64,000 nt of DNA, taken from contig NZ_CP070502.1 of the NCBI RefSeq assembly GCF_018309085.1, positions 3,715,001-3,779,000 of the forward strand, written 5' to 3'. Below the pieces are notes generated by a model. It searched no databases. It worked only from the letters and a program-made list of their open reading frames with translations, and was not told where the DNA came from. Origin of the DNA: Sporosarcina sp. Marseille-Q4063 (lineage in GTDB: Bacteria > Bacillota > Bacilli > Bacillales_A > Planococcaceae). Below, in pieces: positions 9,517 through 18,304 of the stretch. Positions within the stretch are counted from its first letter, which is position 1. Each line of letters opens with the position of its first letter. A program made the position numbers and the translations under genes.

Positions 9517-10269
9517 TTGGCATTCAAAATTACAATCGAAGCAAACATTGCGACATTCATGATTGATCGACCTAAAATGAGAAATGCTATAAATACAGAA
9601 GTAGTCGATGGGCTTGAATCATTTTTAGAGAAGATCGAAAATAATTCAGACATCTCATTCGTTGTCATCACGGGGGCGGGCGACCGTGCGTTTTGTTCAG
9701 GAGGAGATTTGGTTGAATACCAGGACCTTCAAACTGCAGACGATTCGTTTCCGATGCTCAGCCGAATGGCAGGCCTCTTGCATCGAGTCGCGACGCTTCC
9801 GATGCCTGTGATTGCTCTGGTGAACGGAACCGCTGTCGGCGGCGGCTGCGAGCTTGCAACAGCATGCGATTACCGTGTTGTTTCAGAAAAAGCAAAAGCG
9901 GGTTTCATACAGGGAACACTCGCGATCACAACCGGTTGGGGCGGCGCTACATTATTATTCGAGAAATTCGGCAAGCATGACCAAGTATTCCGTTTATTAT
10001 CCGAAGCAGAAGTTCATAGCGCACAAGAAATGTTAGAGATTGGATGGGCGACTGAATTGTATAGCGGGACTGCAGAAGAGGGACTGGAAATGTTTCTAGA
10101 GAAGATGTTGAAAATACATCCATCGGTCCACAGAGCCTATAAAACCATCGCGATCCGTAAATGGACTGCGGATTTTATCAAAGACCGAATGGTGGGAGAA
10201 GCTCAGCATTGCTCAATTCTTTGGGAAAGCGAAGCACATCATGATGCAGTCAAACGCTTTTTGCAATGA
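9517..10269 (+). CDS. Enoyl-CoA hydratase/isomerase (crotonase) family protein
   Basis: A 250-residue crotonase-fold protein. TTG 9517 is chosen because GGAGGTG precedes it; the longer frame from 9427 runs through the rpmF terminator. Visible features are RPKMRNAINTEVV at the N-terminus, the first oxyanion-hole loop DRAFCSGGDLVEYQ (about 58-71), and GTAVGGGCELATACDYRV with the second oxyanion-hole Gly and one catalytic-type Glu (about 113). The position of the second hydratase Glu (FGxPE in true hydratases) reads FIQGTLAITTGWGGATLL, without a Glu. The WGG loop resembles decarboxylase-like members such as ECHDC1. The substrate is unknown; proximity to the carboxylase operon suggests acyl-CoA work. 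Confidence 0.85.
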   Translation: MAFKITIEANIATFMIDRPKMRNAINTEVVDGLESFLEKIENNSDISFVVITGAGDRAFCSGGDLVEYQDLQTADDSFPMLSRMAGLLHRVATLPMPVIALVNGTAVGGGCELATACDYRVVSEKAKAGFIQGTLAITTGWGGATLLFEKFGKHDQVFRLLSEAEVHSAQEMLEIGWATELYSGTAEEGLEMFLEKMLKIHPSVHRAYKTIAIRKWTADFIKDRMVGEAQHCSILWESEAHHDAVKRFLQ

Positions 10270-10313
10270 AGCCTGATTTTAGCGAATGAAAATAGACTAA
10301 TTTCAGACAAAGG

Positions 10314-10341
10314 TTGAAAACGGTTTCACTTATCGTATAAA
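10314..10341 (+). promoter_or_regulatory. Promoter of acyl-CoA carboxylase operon with overlapping cre (CcpA) site
   Basis: TTGAAA (10314-10319) and TATAAA (10336-10341) are 16 bp apart. TTGAAAACGGTTTCA (10314-10328) matches the catabolite-responsive element consensus WTGNAANCGNWNNCW at every position and covers the -35. CcpA binding here would block transcription during growth on preferred sugars. The function is inferred from the motif. Confidence 0.75.
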
Positions 10342-10393
10342 CTAGTAAGTGAATGGGAGATTCCACTTTCAAAAAGTTTGGGGGATGAAATAC

Positions 10394-11737
10394 ATGAAAA
10401 AGATACTGATTGCAAATCGTGGGGAAATTGCAAGTAGGATGATACATACGTGCAAACGTCTTGGCATTGAAACAATTGCGATTCATTCTGAAGCTGACGA
10501 AAATATGCCGTTTGTAAAAGAAGCGGATGCAGCGTTTTTAATCGGGCCACCGCCGGTACAGCAGTCATACTTAAAAGGGGAAGAAATTTTAGAAATTGCG
10601 ATTCGCGAAGGGGCGGATGGCATTCATCCAGGGTATGGGTTGCTGTCTGAAAACGCCGATTTTGCATCTCAAGTGACAGAAGCAGGTTTGAAATTTATTG
10701 GACCGGACGCTTTGACGATTTCTGAGATGGGGGACAAAGTCGGCTCGAGGTCTACGATGAAGGCCGCATCCGTTCCAGTTGTACCTGGGACTGACGACGG
10801 CGTGGATTCACTAGAAGAAGCACTTAGTGTCGCAAAAACAATCGGATATCCGATTATGTTGAAGGCGAGTGCAGGTGGCGGCGGGGTCGGTATGGTGCGT
10901 TGTGAAAGTGAGCAAGCGCTCAGTCAACAGTTCGATTCGGTGAAAAGTCGCGCAAAAATGTATTTTGGTAATGATCTCGTTTTCATTGAAAAGTATATTA
11001 CAAATGCCAGACATATTGAAGTCCAAATTTTCGGAGACAATGCTGGAAATATAGTTCATTTATTTGAACGAAATTGTTCCGTGCAACGGCGCAATCAAAA
11101 AGTGATTGAAGAATCGCCGTCTCCGAATTTATCGGATGAAACGAGAAGTCGGCTTTATCAGGCAGCGGTGGATGCAGCAAAAGCAGTGAATTATAAAAAC
11201 GCGGGGACAGTAGAATTTATCGTCGATGAAAATGATGAAATTTACTTCCTTGAAATGAACACAAGACTTCAAGTTGAGCACCCTGTAACAGAAGAAGTTA
11301 CTGGATACGATTTGGTCGAGTGGCAAATAGAAGTTGCTCGCGGCAATGAACTTCCAGTTAAAAATCAAGATCACATTCAACTTAATGGACATGCACTGGA
11401 ATTTCGCGTTTATGCGGAAGATCCGAAAACATTCATGCCGTCTCCGGGAACAATCACGAAACTGAATCTCAAAAGCGCTTTGGACGGCATTCGAATCGAT
11501 AACGGCTACGCAGAAAACGGGAAAGTCACGCCGTTTTATGATCCATTAATTTCAAAAGTGATTGTCCATGGAAAAAACCGTGACGAAGCAATTGAAAAAT
11601 CGAAAACTTATTTTAAACAAGTTGAAATTGAAGGTTTAAAAACGAATATATCGTTATTTACAGAAGTGTTGAATGAGGAGTCGTTCAAGGCGGGTACTTA
11701 TACGACGGCGATTCTCACTGACTGGTCGAAAAAATAA
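10394..11737 (+). CDS. Biotin carboxylase subunit of an acyl-CoA carboxylase
   Basis: A 447-residue ATP-grasp enzyme that carboxylates biotin on the carrier protein using ATP and bicarbonate. ATG 10394 is chosen for the GGGGG site eight bases upstream. Domains are the N-terminal MKKILIANRGEIASRMI, the ATP-grasp loop KASAGGGGVGM, IEKYITNARHIEVQIFGD, the bicarbonate/biotin site ERNCSVQRRNQKVIEESPSP, and EMNTRLQVEHPVTE. It resembles AccC but heads an operon with a free-standing carrier and a fused carboxyltransferase, like the B. subtilis yng carboxylase rather than the acetyl-CoA carboxylase accBC. The acyl substrate is not decidable from sequence. Confidence 0.92.
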   Translation: MKKILIANRGEIASRMIHTCKRLGIETIAIHSEADENMPFVKEADAAFLIGPPPVQQSYLKGEEILEIAIREGADGIHPGYGLLSENADFASQVTEAGLKFIGPDALTISEMGDKVGSRSTMKAASVPVVPGTDDGVDSLEEALSVAKTIGYPIMLKASAGGGGVGMVRCESEQALSQQFDSVKSRAKMYFGNDLVFIEKYITNARHIEVQIFGDNAGNIVHLFERNCSVQRRNQKVIEESPSPNLSDETRSRLYQAAVDAAKAVNYKNAGTVEFIVDENDEIYFLEMNTRLQVEHPVTEEVTGYDLVEWQIEVARGNELPVKNQDHIQLNGHALEFRVYAEDPKTFMPSPGTITKLNLKSALDGIRIDNGYAENGKVTPFYDPLISKVIVHGKNRDEAIEKSKTYFKQVEIEGLKTNISLFTEVLNEESFKAGTYTTAILTDWSKK

Positions 11738-11752
11738 GAGGAGGAAATGATT

Positions 11753-11968
11753 ATGACACAATTAAAATCATCAATGGCGGGAACAGTATTCACAGTAAAT
11801 GTAGCAGTAGGAGAAGAAGTAGCGGCGGGCCAAGTCGTGATTGTTCTCGAATCAATGAAAATGGAAATTCCGGTTGAAGCAGAAACAGCAGGAAAAGTAA
11901 CAGCTATAAATGTCAATGTTGGCGACTTTGTTAATGAAAACGATGTTCTTGTTACTTTAGGGGAGTAA
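11753..11968 (+). CDS. Biotin carboxyl carrier protein, stand-alone small domain
   Basis: A 71-residue biotinyl domain. The biotin-accepting Lys is in ESMKMEIPV (about residue 36-37), inside a hammerhead fold with two GE/GD repeats (VGEEVAAGQ and VGDFVNEND). ATG 11753 is eight bases after GAGGAGG, while the ATG at 11747 is too close. It lacks the Pro/Ala-rich N-terminal extension of AccB, so it is the short carrier typical of YngHB-type systems. It lies between the carboxylase and carboxyltransferase genes and must shuttle carboxybiotin between them. Confidence 0.93.
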   Translation: MTQLKSSMAGTVFTVNVAVGEEVAAGQVVIVLESMKMEIPVEAETAGKVTAINVNVGDFVNENDVLVTLGE

Positions 11969-12017
11969 TCGCGAAGAACGTCGTCAACTCATGTTTTAAA
12001 AAGGGAAGGGGATTGGG

Positions 12018-13559
12018 ATGGTAGAAAAAGTGGAATATAATAAAAATCTTGATTCGAAACTGAAAGAAATCTTTGCGGGCGGTCATCCGAAATATCACGA
12101 ACGACTAAAAGAGCAAAAAAAAATGTTTGCGAGAGATCGTTTGGCACTGCTTTTTGATAACGGGGAATACACGGAAGATGGACGTTTCGCAAATTATGAA
12201 GCGGGAGACCTTCCAGCAGACGGTGTCGTTACGGCTATGGGGAAAGTTAACGGGCAAACTGTTTGCGTGATGGCAAATGATTCGACAGTTAAAGCTGGTT
12301 CTTGGGGTGCTAAAACTGTTGAAAAAATCATTCGGATTCAAGAAATTGCGGAAAAAAATCGTGTACCGATGCTATATCTCGTCGATTCAGCAGGTGCGCG
12401 GATCACGGATCAACTTGAAATGTTCCCGAATCGACGCGGCGCGGGGAAGATATTCCATAATCAAGTAAGATTATCTGGTTTCATTCCACAGATTTGTATT
12501 TTGTTTGGTCCATCGGCGGCGGGCGGAGCATATATCCCGGCATTTTGTGATCTGCTTGTCATGGTGGAAGGAAATGCATCGATGTATCTTGGCTCACCGC
12601 GCATGGCGGAAAAGGTTATCGGTGAAAAAGTGACACTTGAGCAAATGGGCGGCGCTCGCATGCATTGCTCGATTAGCGGGTGCGGAGATGTATTAGCTGC
12701 AAATGAAGAAGAAGCAATTGCAGAAGCGCGTCGTTACCTTGAGTACTTCCCGGCAAATTACACAGAAAAACCTGCAATTAAAGATACGATTGAAGCGAAA
12801 GCCGGGCGTACATTAGAAGCGATCATTCCAGAAAACCAAAACGCGCCGTTCGATATGTATGAAGCAATCGATGCATTAATCGATGAAGGCAGTTTCTTCG
12901 ATGTGAAAAAGCTGTTCGCACCGGAAATTATTACGGGGTTGGCAAGAATCGAAGGGCAGCCCGTAGGAATTATTGCAAATCAGCCTAAAGTAAAAGGCGG
13001 CGTATTGTTCGTCGATTCGGCGGATAAAGCAACGAAATTCATCAATTTATGCGACGCGTTTTCAATTCCATTGTTATTCCTGGCTGATGTACCGGGATTC
13101 ATGATTGGAACTAGCGTGGAACGCGCAGGCATTATTCGCCATGGTGCAAAACTGATTATGGCGATGAGTTCTGCTACAGTTCCGAAAATATCAGTGATCG
13201 TTCGAAAAGCTTACGGCGCAGGTTTGTACGCCATGGCGGGTCCGGCATTTGAACCGGATGTTTGTATCGCGCTTCCAACCGCGCAAATCGCGGTGATGGG
13301 TCCGGAGGCTGCTGTTAACGCAGTCTACTCAAACAAAATTGAGTCCATTGAAGATCCGAAAGAAAAACTTGCCTTTGTTCAAGAGAAGCACAGGGAATAT
13401 CAAGAAGAAATTGATATTTATAAAATGGCCTCGGAAATGATTATCGACGATATCATCGAGCCGTCGGACTTAAGAAGTGTCCTTGCTGATCGATTCAAAT
13501 TGTATAGCACGAAAGAAATTGCACAAGCACCGAGAAAACATCCGGTATATCCTGTATAA
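12018..13559 (+). CDS. Acyl-CoA carboxyltransferase (propionyl/methylcrotonyl-type)
   Basis: A 513-residue carboxyltransferase with both crotonase-like halves in one chain, as in PccB/MccB/YngE. It moves the carboxyl group from carboxybiotin to an acyl-CoA. The N-half has VDSAGARITDQLEMFPNRRGAG and FGPSAAGGAYIPAFCD, the C-half has LADVPGFMIGTSVERAGIIRHGAKL and VIVRKAYGAGLYAMAGPAFEPD. The two glycine-rich oxyanion loops are intact. ATG 12018 follows AAGGGAAGGGG. It closes the operon before a hairpin. Methylcrotonyl-, propionyl- or broader acyl-CoA specificity cannot be read from sequence; the B. subtilis neighbour yngF/yngE pairing favours branched-chain or related catabolism. Confidence 0.9.
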   Translation: MVEKVEYNKNLDSKLKEIFAGGHPKYHERLKEQKKMFARDRLALLFDNGEYTEDGRFANYEAGDLPADGVVTAMGKVNGQTVCVMANDSTVKAGSWGAKTVEKIIRIQEIAEKNRVPMLYLVDSAGARITDQLEMFPNRRGAGKIFHNQVRLSGFIPQICILFGPSAAGGAYIPAFCDLLVMVEGNASMYLGSPRMAEKVIGEKVTLEQMGGARMHCSISGCGDVLAANEEEAIAEARRYLEYFPANYTEKPAIKDTIEAKAGRTLEAIIPENQNAPFDMYEAIDALIDEGSFFDVKKLFAPEIITGLARIEGQPVGIIANQPKVKGGVLFVDSADKATKFINLCDAFSIPLLFLADVPGFMIGTSVERAGIIRHGAKLIMAMSSATVPKISVIVRKAYGAGLYAMAGPAFEPDVCIALPTAQIAVMGPEAAVNAVYSNKIESIEDPKEKLAFVQEKHREYQEEIDIYKMASEMIIDDIIEPSDLRSVLADRFKLYSTKEIAQAPRKHPVYPV

Positions 13560-13581
13560 TAGAAAAATAGAGTAACGAATA

Positions 13582-13606
13582 GGCCCGCTAACATGCGGGC
13601 TTATTT
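13582..13606 (+). terminator. Terminator of the acyl-CoA carboxylase operon
   Basis: GCCCG pairs with CGGGC around CTAACATG, followed by TTATTTAT. The stem is short and the T tract interrupted. Confidence 0.6.
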
Positions 13607-13628
13607 ATATGAGAGGAGAATTTGGGAG

Positions 13629-14531
13629 ATGGATGTCGTAATTGTCGGGGGTGGGTCGGTCGGATTACTACTTGGCTCATATTTATCGGAATCTGGCCTA
13701 AAGGTCACAATGGTCGTTCGAAGGGAAGAACAATCAAGCGAACTTAATAAGAAGGGAATTCGAAGAGTGAATGAAGATGGTTCTGAATCTGTATTCCGTG
13801 TTTATGCGACGACTGCTTTTCCAATGGATAATCAAGATAGTGTCTGGATAATCGCCGTGAAATATATTGATCTACAGCAATTATTAATCCAACTGGATCG
13901 TTTAGAAATCAAAAATCCCATGTTATTCATTCAAAATGGACTCGACCATTACAGCTTGGCGAACGACACATCGCTTCCGCATCTTGCATTTGCAACTGTT
14001 GAGCATGGAGCACGCAGGCTTAACGACAATACTGTGCAACATAACGGAGTAGGTCTCGTGACAATTGGAGCGGGGAGAGGTGATTCAACTGTTTTCGATA
14101 TAATTGAAAACGCGCATTCAGGGAACTTTCCAGTAAAGAGGCATGCGGATGCAGAATTTGTATTGATGAGAAAAGTTTTGATTAATTGCATGATTAATCC
14201 ATTAACCGCGATACTTGAAGTGGAAAACGGCGAACTGCTGACAAATCCATCATGTCATGAACTTTTTGTATCTTTATATGACGAACTTATCAATGCATTT
14301 CCGGAGATGGAACCCCATCTTTCGCTGGAAGCAGTGTCAGCCGTCTGCCAAAAAACTGCACATAATAAATCATCAATGTTGTCTGACCGGCTAGCGGGTC
14401 GCCCGATGGAAATAAAAACAATCATCACAGCGGTAATTGAAAAGGCTCATGCATTACATAAAAGCGTTCCCCTTCTAGCCATGTTAGAAAAAATGCTTTA
14501 TGCAATTGAAAGCAAGGGAGAAAAACTATGA
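13629..14531 (+). CDS. panE: 2-dehydropantoate 2-reductase
   Basis: A 300-residue NADPH-dependent ketopantoate reductase giving pantoate for pantothenate and CoA. ATG 13629 is chosen with GAGGAG ten bases upstream; a start at 13593 would sit in the preceding terminator. The N-terminal Rossmann motif is IVGGGSVGLLLGSYL, the catalytic Lys is in MRKVLINCMINPLTAIL, and the C-terminal domain shows SSMLSDRLAGRPMEIKTI with the conserved Glu. It overlaps the next gene by four bases. panE before bshC and mraZ is the B. subtilis order (ylbQ-bshC-mraZ). The B. subtilis genes ylbO and ylbP are not present here. Confidence 0.93.
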   Translation: MDVVIVGGGSVGLLLGSYLSESGLKVTMVVRREEQSSELNKKGIRRVNEDGSESVFRVYATTAFPMDNQDSVWIIAVKYIDLQQLLIQLDRLEIKNPMLFIQNGLDHYSLANDTSLPHLAFATVEHGARRLNDNTVQHNGVGLVTIGAGRGDSTVFDIIENAHSGNFPVKRHADAEFVLMRKVLINCMINPLTAILEVENGELLTNPSCHELFVSLYDELINAFPEMEPHLSLEAVSAVCQKTAHNKSSMLSDRLAGRPMEIKTIITAVIEKAHALHKSVPLLAMLEKMLYAIESKGEKL

Positions 14532-14920
14532 CGGCTACCATTTTATCAGTACTGTTTGGTGTTCTCATATTTTGTCCCTATATCATCACGATTCTAATCC
14601 TTATGATCTACAGACGATTAGGTACGGCGCCGGCATCTGTACTAGGCCAAGCAGCTGATTTAACTACGCCATTTCTATTTCTCTCGGTATATATTATTTC
14701 ACGAACGATTTACGGAGATTTAGTTGGCGTTTACATAGCAATCACCTCGATTATCATTATTATCATCTATTCAATTGTCGAAAAGATGAACGTTAAAGAA
14801 TTTCTGATCAAACGTTTTTTCCGAAAGGTTTGGCGATTATTTTTCCTTTTATTATCTTCTTCGTATGTTATTTTGCTACTTATCGGCCTGGTACTAAAAA
14901 TTATGGAATATACGCTATAA
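14528..14920 (+). CDS. DUF3397-like four-span membrane protein
   Basis: A 130-residue very hydrophobic protein with four predicted membrane spans (about 5-27, 45-60, 64-84 and 100-125), a short basic loop MNVKEFLIKRFFRKVWR before the last span, and no recognisable catalytic motif. The size and the position between panE and bshC fit the DUF3397 family of Bacillales; the assignment is from context and topology rather than a strong motif. Its ATG overlaps the panE stop by four bases, so translation is coupled. Confidence 0.7.
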   Translation: MTATILSVLFGVLIFCPYIITILILMIYRRLGTAPASVLGQAADLTTPFLFLSVYIISRTIYGDLVGVYIAITSIIIIIIYSIVEKMNVKEFLIKRFFRKVWRLFFLLLSSSYVILLLIGLVLKIMEYTL

Positions 14921-14993
14921 GCGTTTATTTTTAATCATGCCCTTTAAAATGATATACTTTGGATAATTAGGAACGTTAAAAAGGGGCTCGCAT

Positions 14994-16610
14994 ATGAAAG
15001 TGGAGAATATCGCATTACAAGAACAAAATAAAGTAATGCAATCATACAATCATGATAATGAATTTATACATACGTATTTCGATTATGAAAATAAAGAAAG
15101 TTCATACCCAGAAAGACTGGCTGAATTATCAACACGCAATTTTAAACGCAAACAACTTGCAGAAACGGTTCGTTCTTTTATGGAGCCGTTTGGAATTTCA
15201 CAAAGTGCCCACGAGCATTTGGTTGAACTCGAGGAAGATGCTGTTACAGTAATCGGCGGGCAACAAGCCGGCATACTTACGGGTCCTTTATATTCCGTAC
15301 ATAAAGCTATTTCAGTAATATTACTCGCAAAAAAACAACGCCAACATTTAGGCGTCCCAGTCGTTCCGGTTTTTTGGGTGGCGGGCGAAGATCATGATAT
15401 TAATGAAATAAATCATGTCTATACAAATACAGCTGGACGTGTCACAAAAGAACAAATTCAAGATAAGTTCGTTTTGAAATTAATGGCATCTGATGCTACG
15501 TATGATCAGATAGAAATGAAAAAGTATGTTGAAACGATTTTTAGCAAGTTCGGTGAGACGGCATATACCAAACCGTTGTTGGAAGAAGTTTTAGCTGCTG
15601 TGGATAAAGAAAATACGTTTACAGGTTTCTTCGTTCGATTGATGAATGGCCTATTTGCAGAGGAAGGATTATTATTCATCGATTCAGCATACAAACCTTT
15701 ACGCGAGCTGGAAAGCGAGTATTTCCAACTTCTCATCCAAGAATCGGAAACCATTGCGGCAGCAATTGTCGATAAGGAATCAATGTTCGATTCCGAAGGG
15801 TATGGGAGGCCGTTTGATGCAGAAGGAGACGCTTCGCATTTATTTTACGTGCATGAAACTGGCCGCATGTTGCTGACGCGAAGAGATGAGTATTACGTGA
15901 ACGAAAGTGCAGGACTTCGATTTACAACTGAAGAAATGTTGGAAATCGCAAAAGAGTCACCATTTCTTTTAAGCAATAACGTCGCAACGAGGCCCCTAAT
16001 GCAGGACTTGGTATTTCCCGTTCTCGCATTCGTAGGCGGGCCCGGAGAAATTACCTATTGGGCATTGCTAAAAGAAGCATTTCACCAGCTCGAAATAAAG
16101 ATGCCGATCATCATCCCGCGGCTATCGATAACGCTAGTTCCAAGAGATACGGATAAGGCACTAAAAGAGAAATCATTGACATTCCAAGATGTCATTTCGG
16201 GCGAAGTCACGGGGGCACGCGAAGAATTTATCGCGACATTGCAAAATAAACAATTTGAACAAGCAGTAATCGAAGCGGAAAAAGTTCTAAAAAAGGAATA
16301 CGAAAAAATCGGTCGTACAATCGATTCCGATGAACAAATGATGAATGATATGTTAAAAAAGAACTTGAACTTCCATAAACTTCAATTCAACTATTTAAAA
16401 GCAAAGTCCGAAGAAGCGTTACTCATTAAACATGAAGTCGCTCTTCGTAAATTTAGTCTGATAGAAACGAACTTATATCCAAACAATGGTCTTCAAGAAA
16501 GAAGTTACACGCCATACAAATATATGAATGAATATAGTCCAACTCTTATTAAAGATTTGTTAGATCTCCCATTGGAATTTGATGGAACTCATAAATTAAT
16601 TTACTTTTAA
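14994..16610 (+). CDS. bshC: Putative cysteine ligase BshC of bacillithiol synthesis
   Basis: A 538-residue cytosolic protein (YllA family) that adds cysteine to glucosaminyl-malate in the last step of making bacillithiol, the low-molecular-weight thiol of many Firmicutes. The nucleotide-binding-like core has VIGGQQAGILTGPLYSVHKAI (about 83-103) and PVVPVFWVAGEDHDINEINH, the signature of the family, plus the C-terminal coiled coil (about 390-460). Full length for BshC. ATG 14994 follows AAAAGGGG. It ends at a strong terminator ahead of the mraZ regulatory region, as in B. subtilis. Confidence 0.94.
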   Translation: MKVENIALQEQNKVMQSYNHDNEFIHTYFDYENKESSYPERLAELSTRNFKRKQLAETVRSFMEPFGISQSAHEHLVELEEDAVTVIGGQQAGILTGPLYSVHKAISVILLAKKQRQHLGVPVVPVFWVAGEDHDINEINHVYTNTAGRVTKEQIQDKFVLKLMASDATYDQIEMKKYVETIFSKFGETAYTKPLLEEVLAAVDKENTFTGFFVRLMNGLFAEEGLLFIDSAYKPLRELESEYFQLLIQESETIAAAIVDKESMFDSEGYGRPFDAEGDASHLFYVHETGRMLLTRRDEYYVNESAGLRFTTEEMLEIAKESPFLLSNNVATRPLMQDLVFPVLAFVGGPGEITYWALLKEAFHQLEIKMPIIIPRLSITLVPRDTDKALKEKSLTFQDVISGEVTGAREEFIATLQNKQFEQAVIEAEKVLKKEYEKIGRTIDSDEQMMNDMLKKNLNFHKLQFNYLKAKSEEALLIKHEVALRKFSLIETNLYPNNGLQERSYTPYKYMNEYSPTLIKDLLDLPLEFDGTHKLIYF

Positions 16611-16617
16611 CAAGTAT

Positions 16618-16659
16618 CACTCCAATCTGCATACTCATGCGGTTTGGAGTGTTTTTTTA
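16618..16659 (+). terminator. Terminator after bshC
   Basis: CACTCCAAT...GC pairs with GC...GGTTTGGAGTG, followed by seven T residues. It separates bshC from the dcw cluster. Confidence 0.9.
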
Positions 16660-16847
16660 TTGGAGTTTTTACTAAATAGGTCTATTGACTTTCATTTCCA
16701 TCAAATGAAATCGCGACGTCTGTTTTTCCGTTAAATAGGGAAACTCCCCCACAAAGTTCCTAAGTCTAAGAAATCGCGGTATTATCTCATTGAAACAAGT
16801 ACTATTTACGCATTTTCAACGAAAACATAAAGAAATACCGAATAGTG

Positions 16848-16873
16848 GTGGAGGAATGTGGGGGGATGTGGTA
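16848..16873 (+). promoter_or_regulatory. MraZ operator, three GTGGNN repeats at 10-bp period
   Basis: GTGGAG (16848), GTGGGG (16858) and GTGGTA (16868) are spaced exactly 10 bp, one helical turn, 29 bp upstream of the mraZ start. Direct GTGGN/TGGGN boxes with this phasing are the known binding site of MraZ rings at the dcw promoter in several bacteria. The promoter hexamers themselves are not convincing here. Confidence 0.8.
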
Positions 16874-16901
16874 CATTTATTTTACATGGTGGGGTGAGAG
16901 T

Positions 16902-17333
16902 ATGTTCATGGGTGAATATCAACACACAGTAGATACAAAAGGTCGCCTGATCGTTCCGTCGAAATTCAGGGAACATTTGGGTGGTAATTTCGTGTTGACT
17001 CGTGGCCTAGATAACTGTCTGTTTGGTTATCCTATGGATGAATGGAAAATACTCGAAGAAAAACTCAAAGCCTTACCTGTAACAAAGAAAGATGCACGAG
17101 CATTTACTCGATTCTTCTTTTCCGGCGCAACAGAAGTGGAATTGGACAAGCAAGGCCGCATCAACATTCCAGCATCACTGCGCAACTATGCAAAAGTCGA
17201 AAAAGATTGTGTTGTCATCGGCGTATCCGGACGTATCGAAATTTGGTCGAAACCACTATGGGATACCTACTATGACGAGTCCGAAGAATCTTTCAACGAC
17301 ATCGCAGAAAACATTATCGACTTTGATTTTTAA
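16902..17333 (+). CDS. mraZ: Transcriptional regulator MraZ
   Basis: A 143-residue AbrB-fold DNA-binding protein with two tandem MraZ half-domains. Each half has the DTKGR-type motif: [20 protein letters not shown] near the N-terminus and [20 protein letters not shown] (about 83-102). It forms rings that bind repeats upstream of its own gene and modulates the division and cell wall cluster. ATG 16902 gives the standard family length; the frame extending back to 16845 would run through the operator repeats. First gene of the dcw cluster. Confidence 0.95.
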   Translation: MFMGEYQHTVDTKGRLIVPSKFREHLGGNFVLTRGLDNCLFGYPMDEWKILEEKLKALPVTKKDARAFTRFFFSGATEVELDKQGRINIPASLRNYAKVEKDCVVIGVSGRIEIWSKPLWDTYYDESEESFNDIAENIIDFDF

Positions 17334-17356
17334 CTTAAGAAAGTAGGCGGACTCAA

Positions 17357-18292
17357 TTGTTCAATCACACAACGGTATTGCTCGAGGAAGCCGTCGATGG
17401 TTTAAATATAAAAGAAGACGGCATATACGTTGACTGCACACTTGGCGGTGCGGGGCATAGTATAGAAATTGTAAAAAGGCTTTCAGAAAAAGGCCGTCTC
17501 ATTTGTTTTGATCAAGACACTTCCGCTATCGAAGTAGCAAAAGAACGACTTAAAGATTATTTGACAAACGTAACTTTCATTCATTCAAATTTCAGGTATT
17601 TAAAAGAAGAGCTTGCAAATATCGGAATTACCCATGTTGATGGCATTCTTTATGATTTAGGCGTCTCATCACCGCAACTTGATACACCTGAACGTGGATT
17701 TAGCTACAACCATGACGCGCCGCTCGACATGCGCATGAATATGGAAGCAACATTGACAGCTCATGACGTGATTAATAATTGGTCTTATGAGGATCTTGTA
17801 CGAATCTTCTTCCGCTACGGAGAAGAAAAATTTTCAAAAGGGATCGCAAGGAAGATTGAAGCAGCCCGCGAAGAATCTCCAATTGAAACAACAGCTGAAC
17901 TTGCTGAGTTAGTGAAAAGTGGAATTCCGGCCGCGACAAGACGTACTGGAGGTCATCCAGCAAGAAGAGTGTTCCAAGCAGTTCGAATCGCTGTAAATGA
18001 TGAGTTAGGGGCGGCAGAAGATTCTATATCGGATGCAATTACCTTGCTCAATCCCGGTGGTCGAGTTTGCGTGATTACTTTCCATTCATTGGAAGACCGT
18101 TTATGTAAAGCGATTTTTCGCGAGGCATCTTCTTTACCAGAAATGCCGCGTAATCTACCGATAATTCCTGAAGGAATGAAACCTTTATTAAAACAAATTA
18201 CGAGAAAACCAATTATTCCAGATCCGAAAGAGATAGAAGAAAACAAACGTGCCAGATCGGCTAAATTAAGGATTGTCGAAAAAAACAAATGA
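17357..18292 (+). CDS. rsmH: 16S rRNA (cytosine1402-N4)-methyltransferase RsmH
   Basis: A 311-residue SAM-dependent methyltransferase (formerly MraW) modifying C1402 in the decoding centre of 16S rRNA. TTG 17357 starts [16 protein letters not shown], exactly the family N-terminus. The SAM motif is [37 protein letters not shown] and [20 protein letters not shown] (with the family-specific helical insert between) are diagnostic, as is [11 protein letters not shown] near the C-terminus. It lies 23 bases after mraZ and 12 before ftsL on the dcw transcript. Confidence 0.96.
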   Translation: MFNHTTVLLEEAVDGLNIKEDGIYVDCTLGGAGHSIEIVKRLSEKGRLICFDQDTSAIEVAKERLKDYLTNVTFIHSNFRYLKEELANIGITHVDGILYDLGVSSPQLDTPERGFSYNHDAPLDMRMNMEATLTAHDVINNWSYEDLVRIFFRYGEEKFSKGIARKIEAAREESPIETTAELAELVKSGIPAATRRTGGHPARRVFQAVRIAVNDELGAAEDSISDAITLLNPGGRVCVITFHSLEDRLCKAIFREASSLPEMPRNLPIIPEGMKPLLKQITRKPIIPDPKEIEENKRARSAKLRIVEKNK

Positions 18293-18304
18293 GGAGGATA
18301 ACGA

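Noticed and set aside
16707..16778. Two GAAATCGCG copies 63 bp apart upstream of mraZ, a multiple of 21
   Set aside because: Only two copies and no matching intermediate units, so not counted as a phased array.
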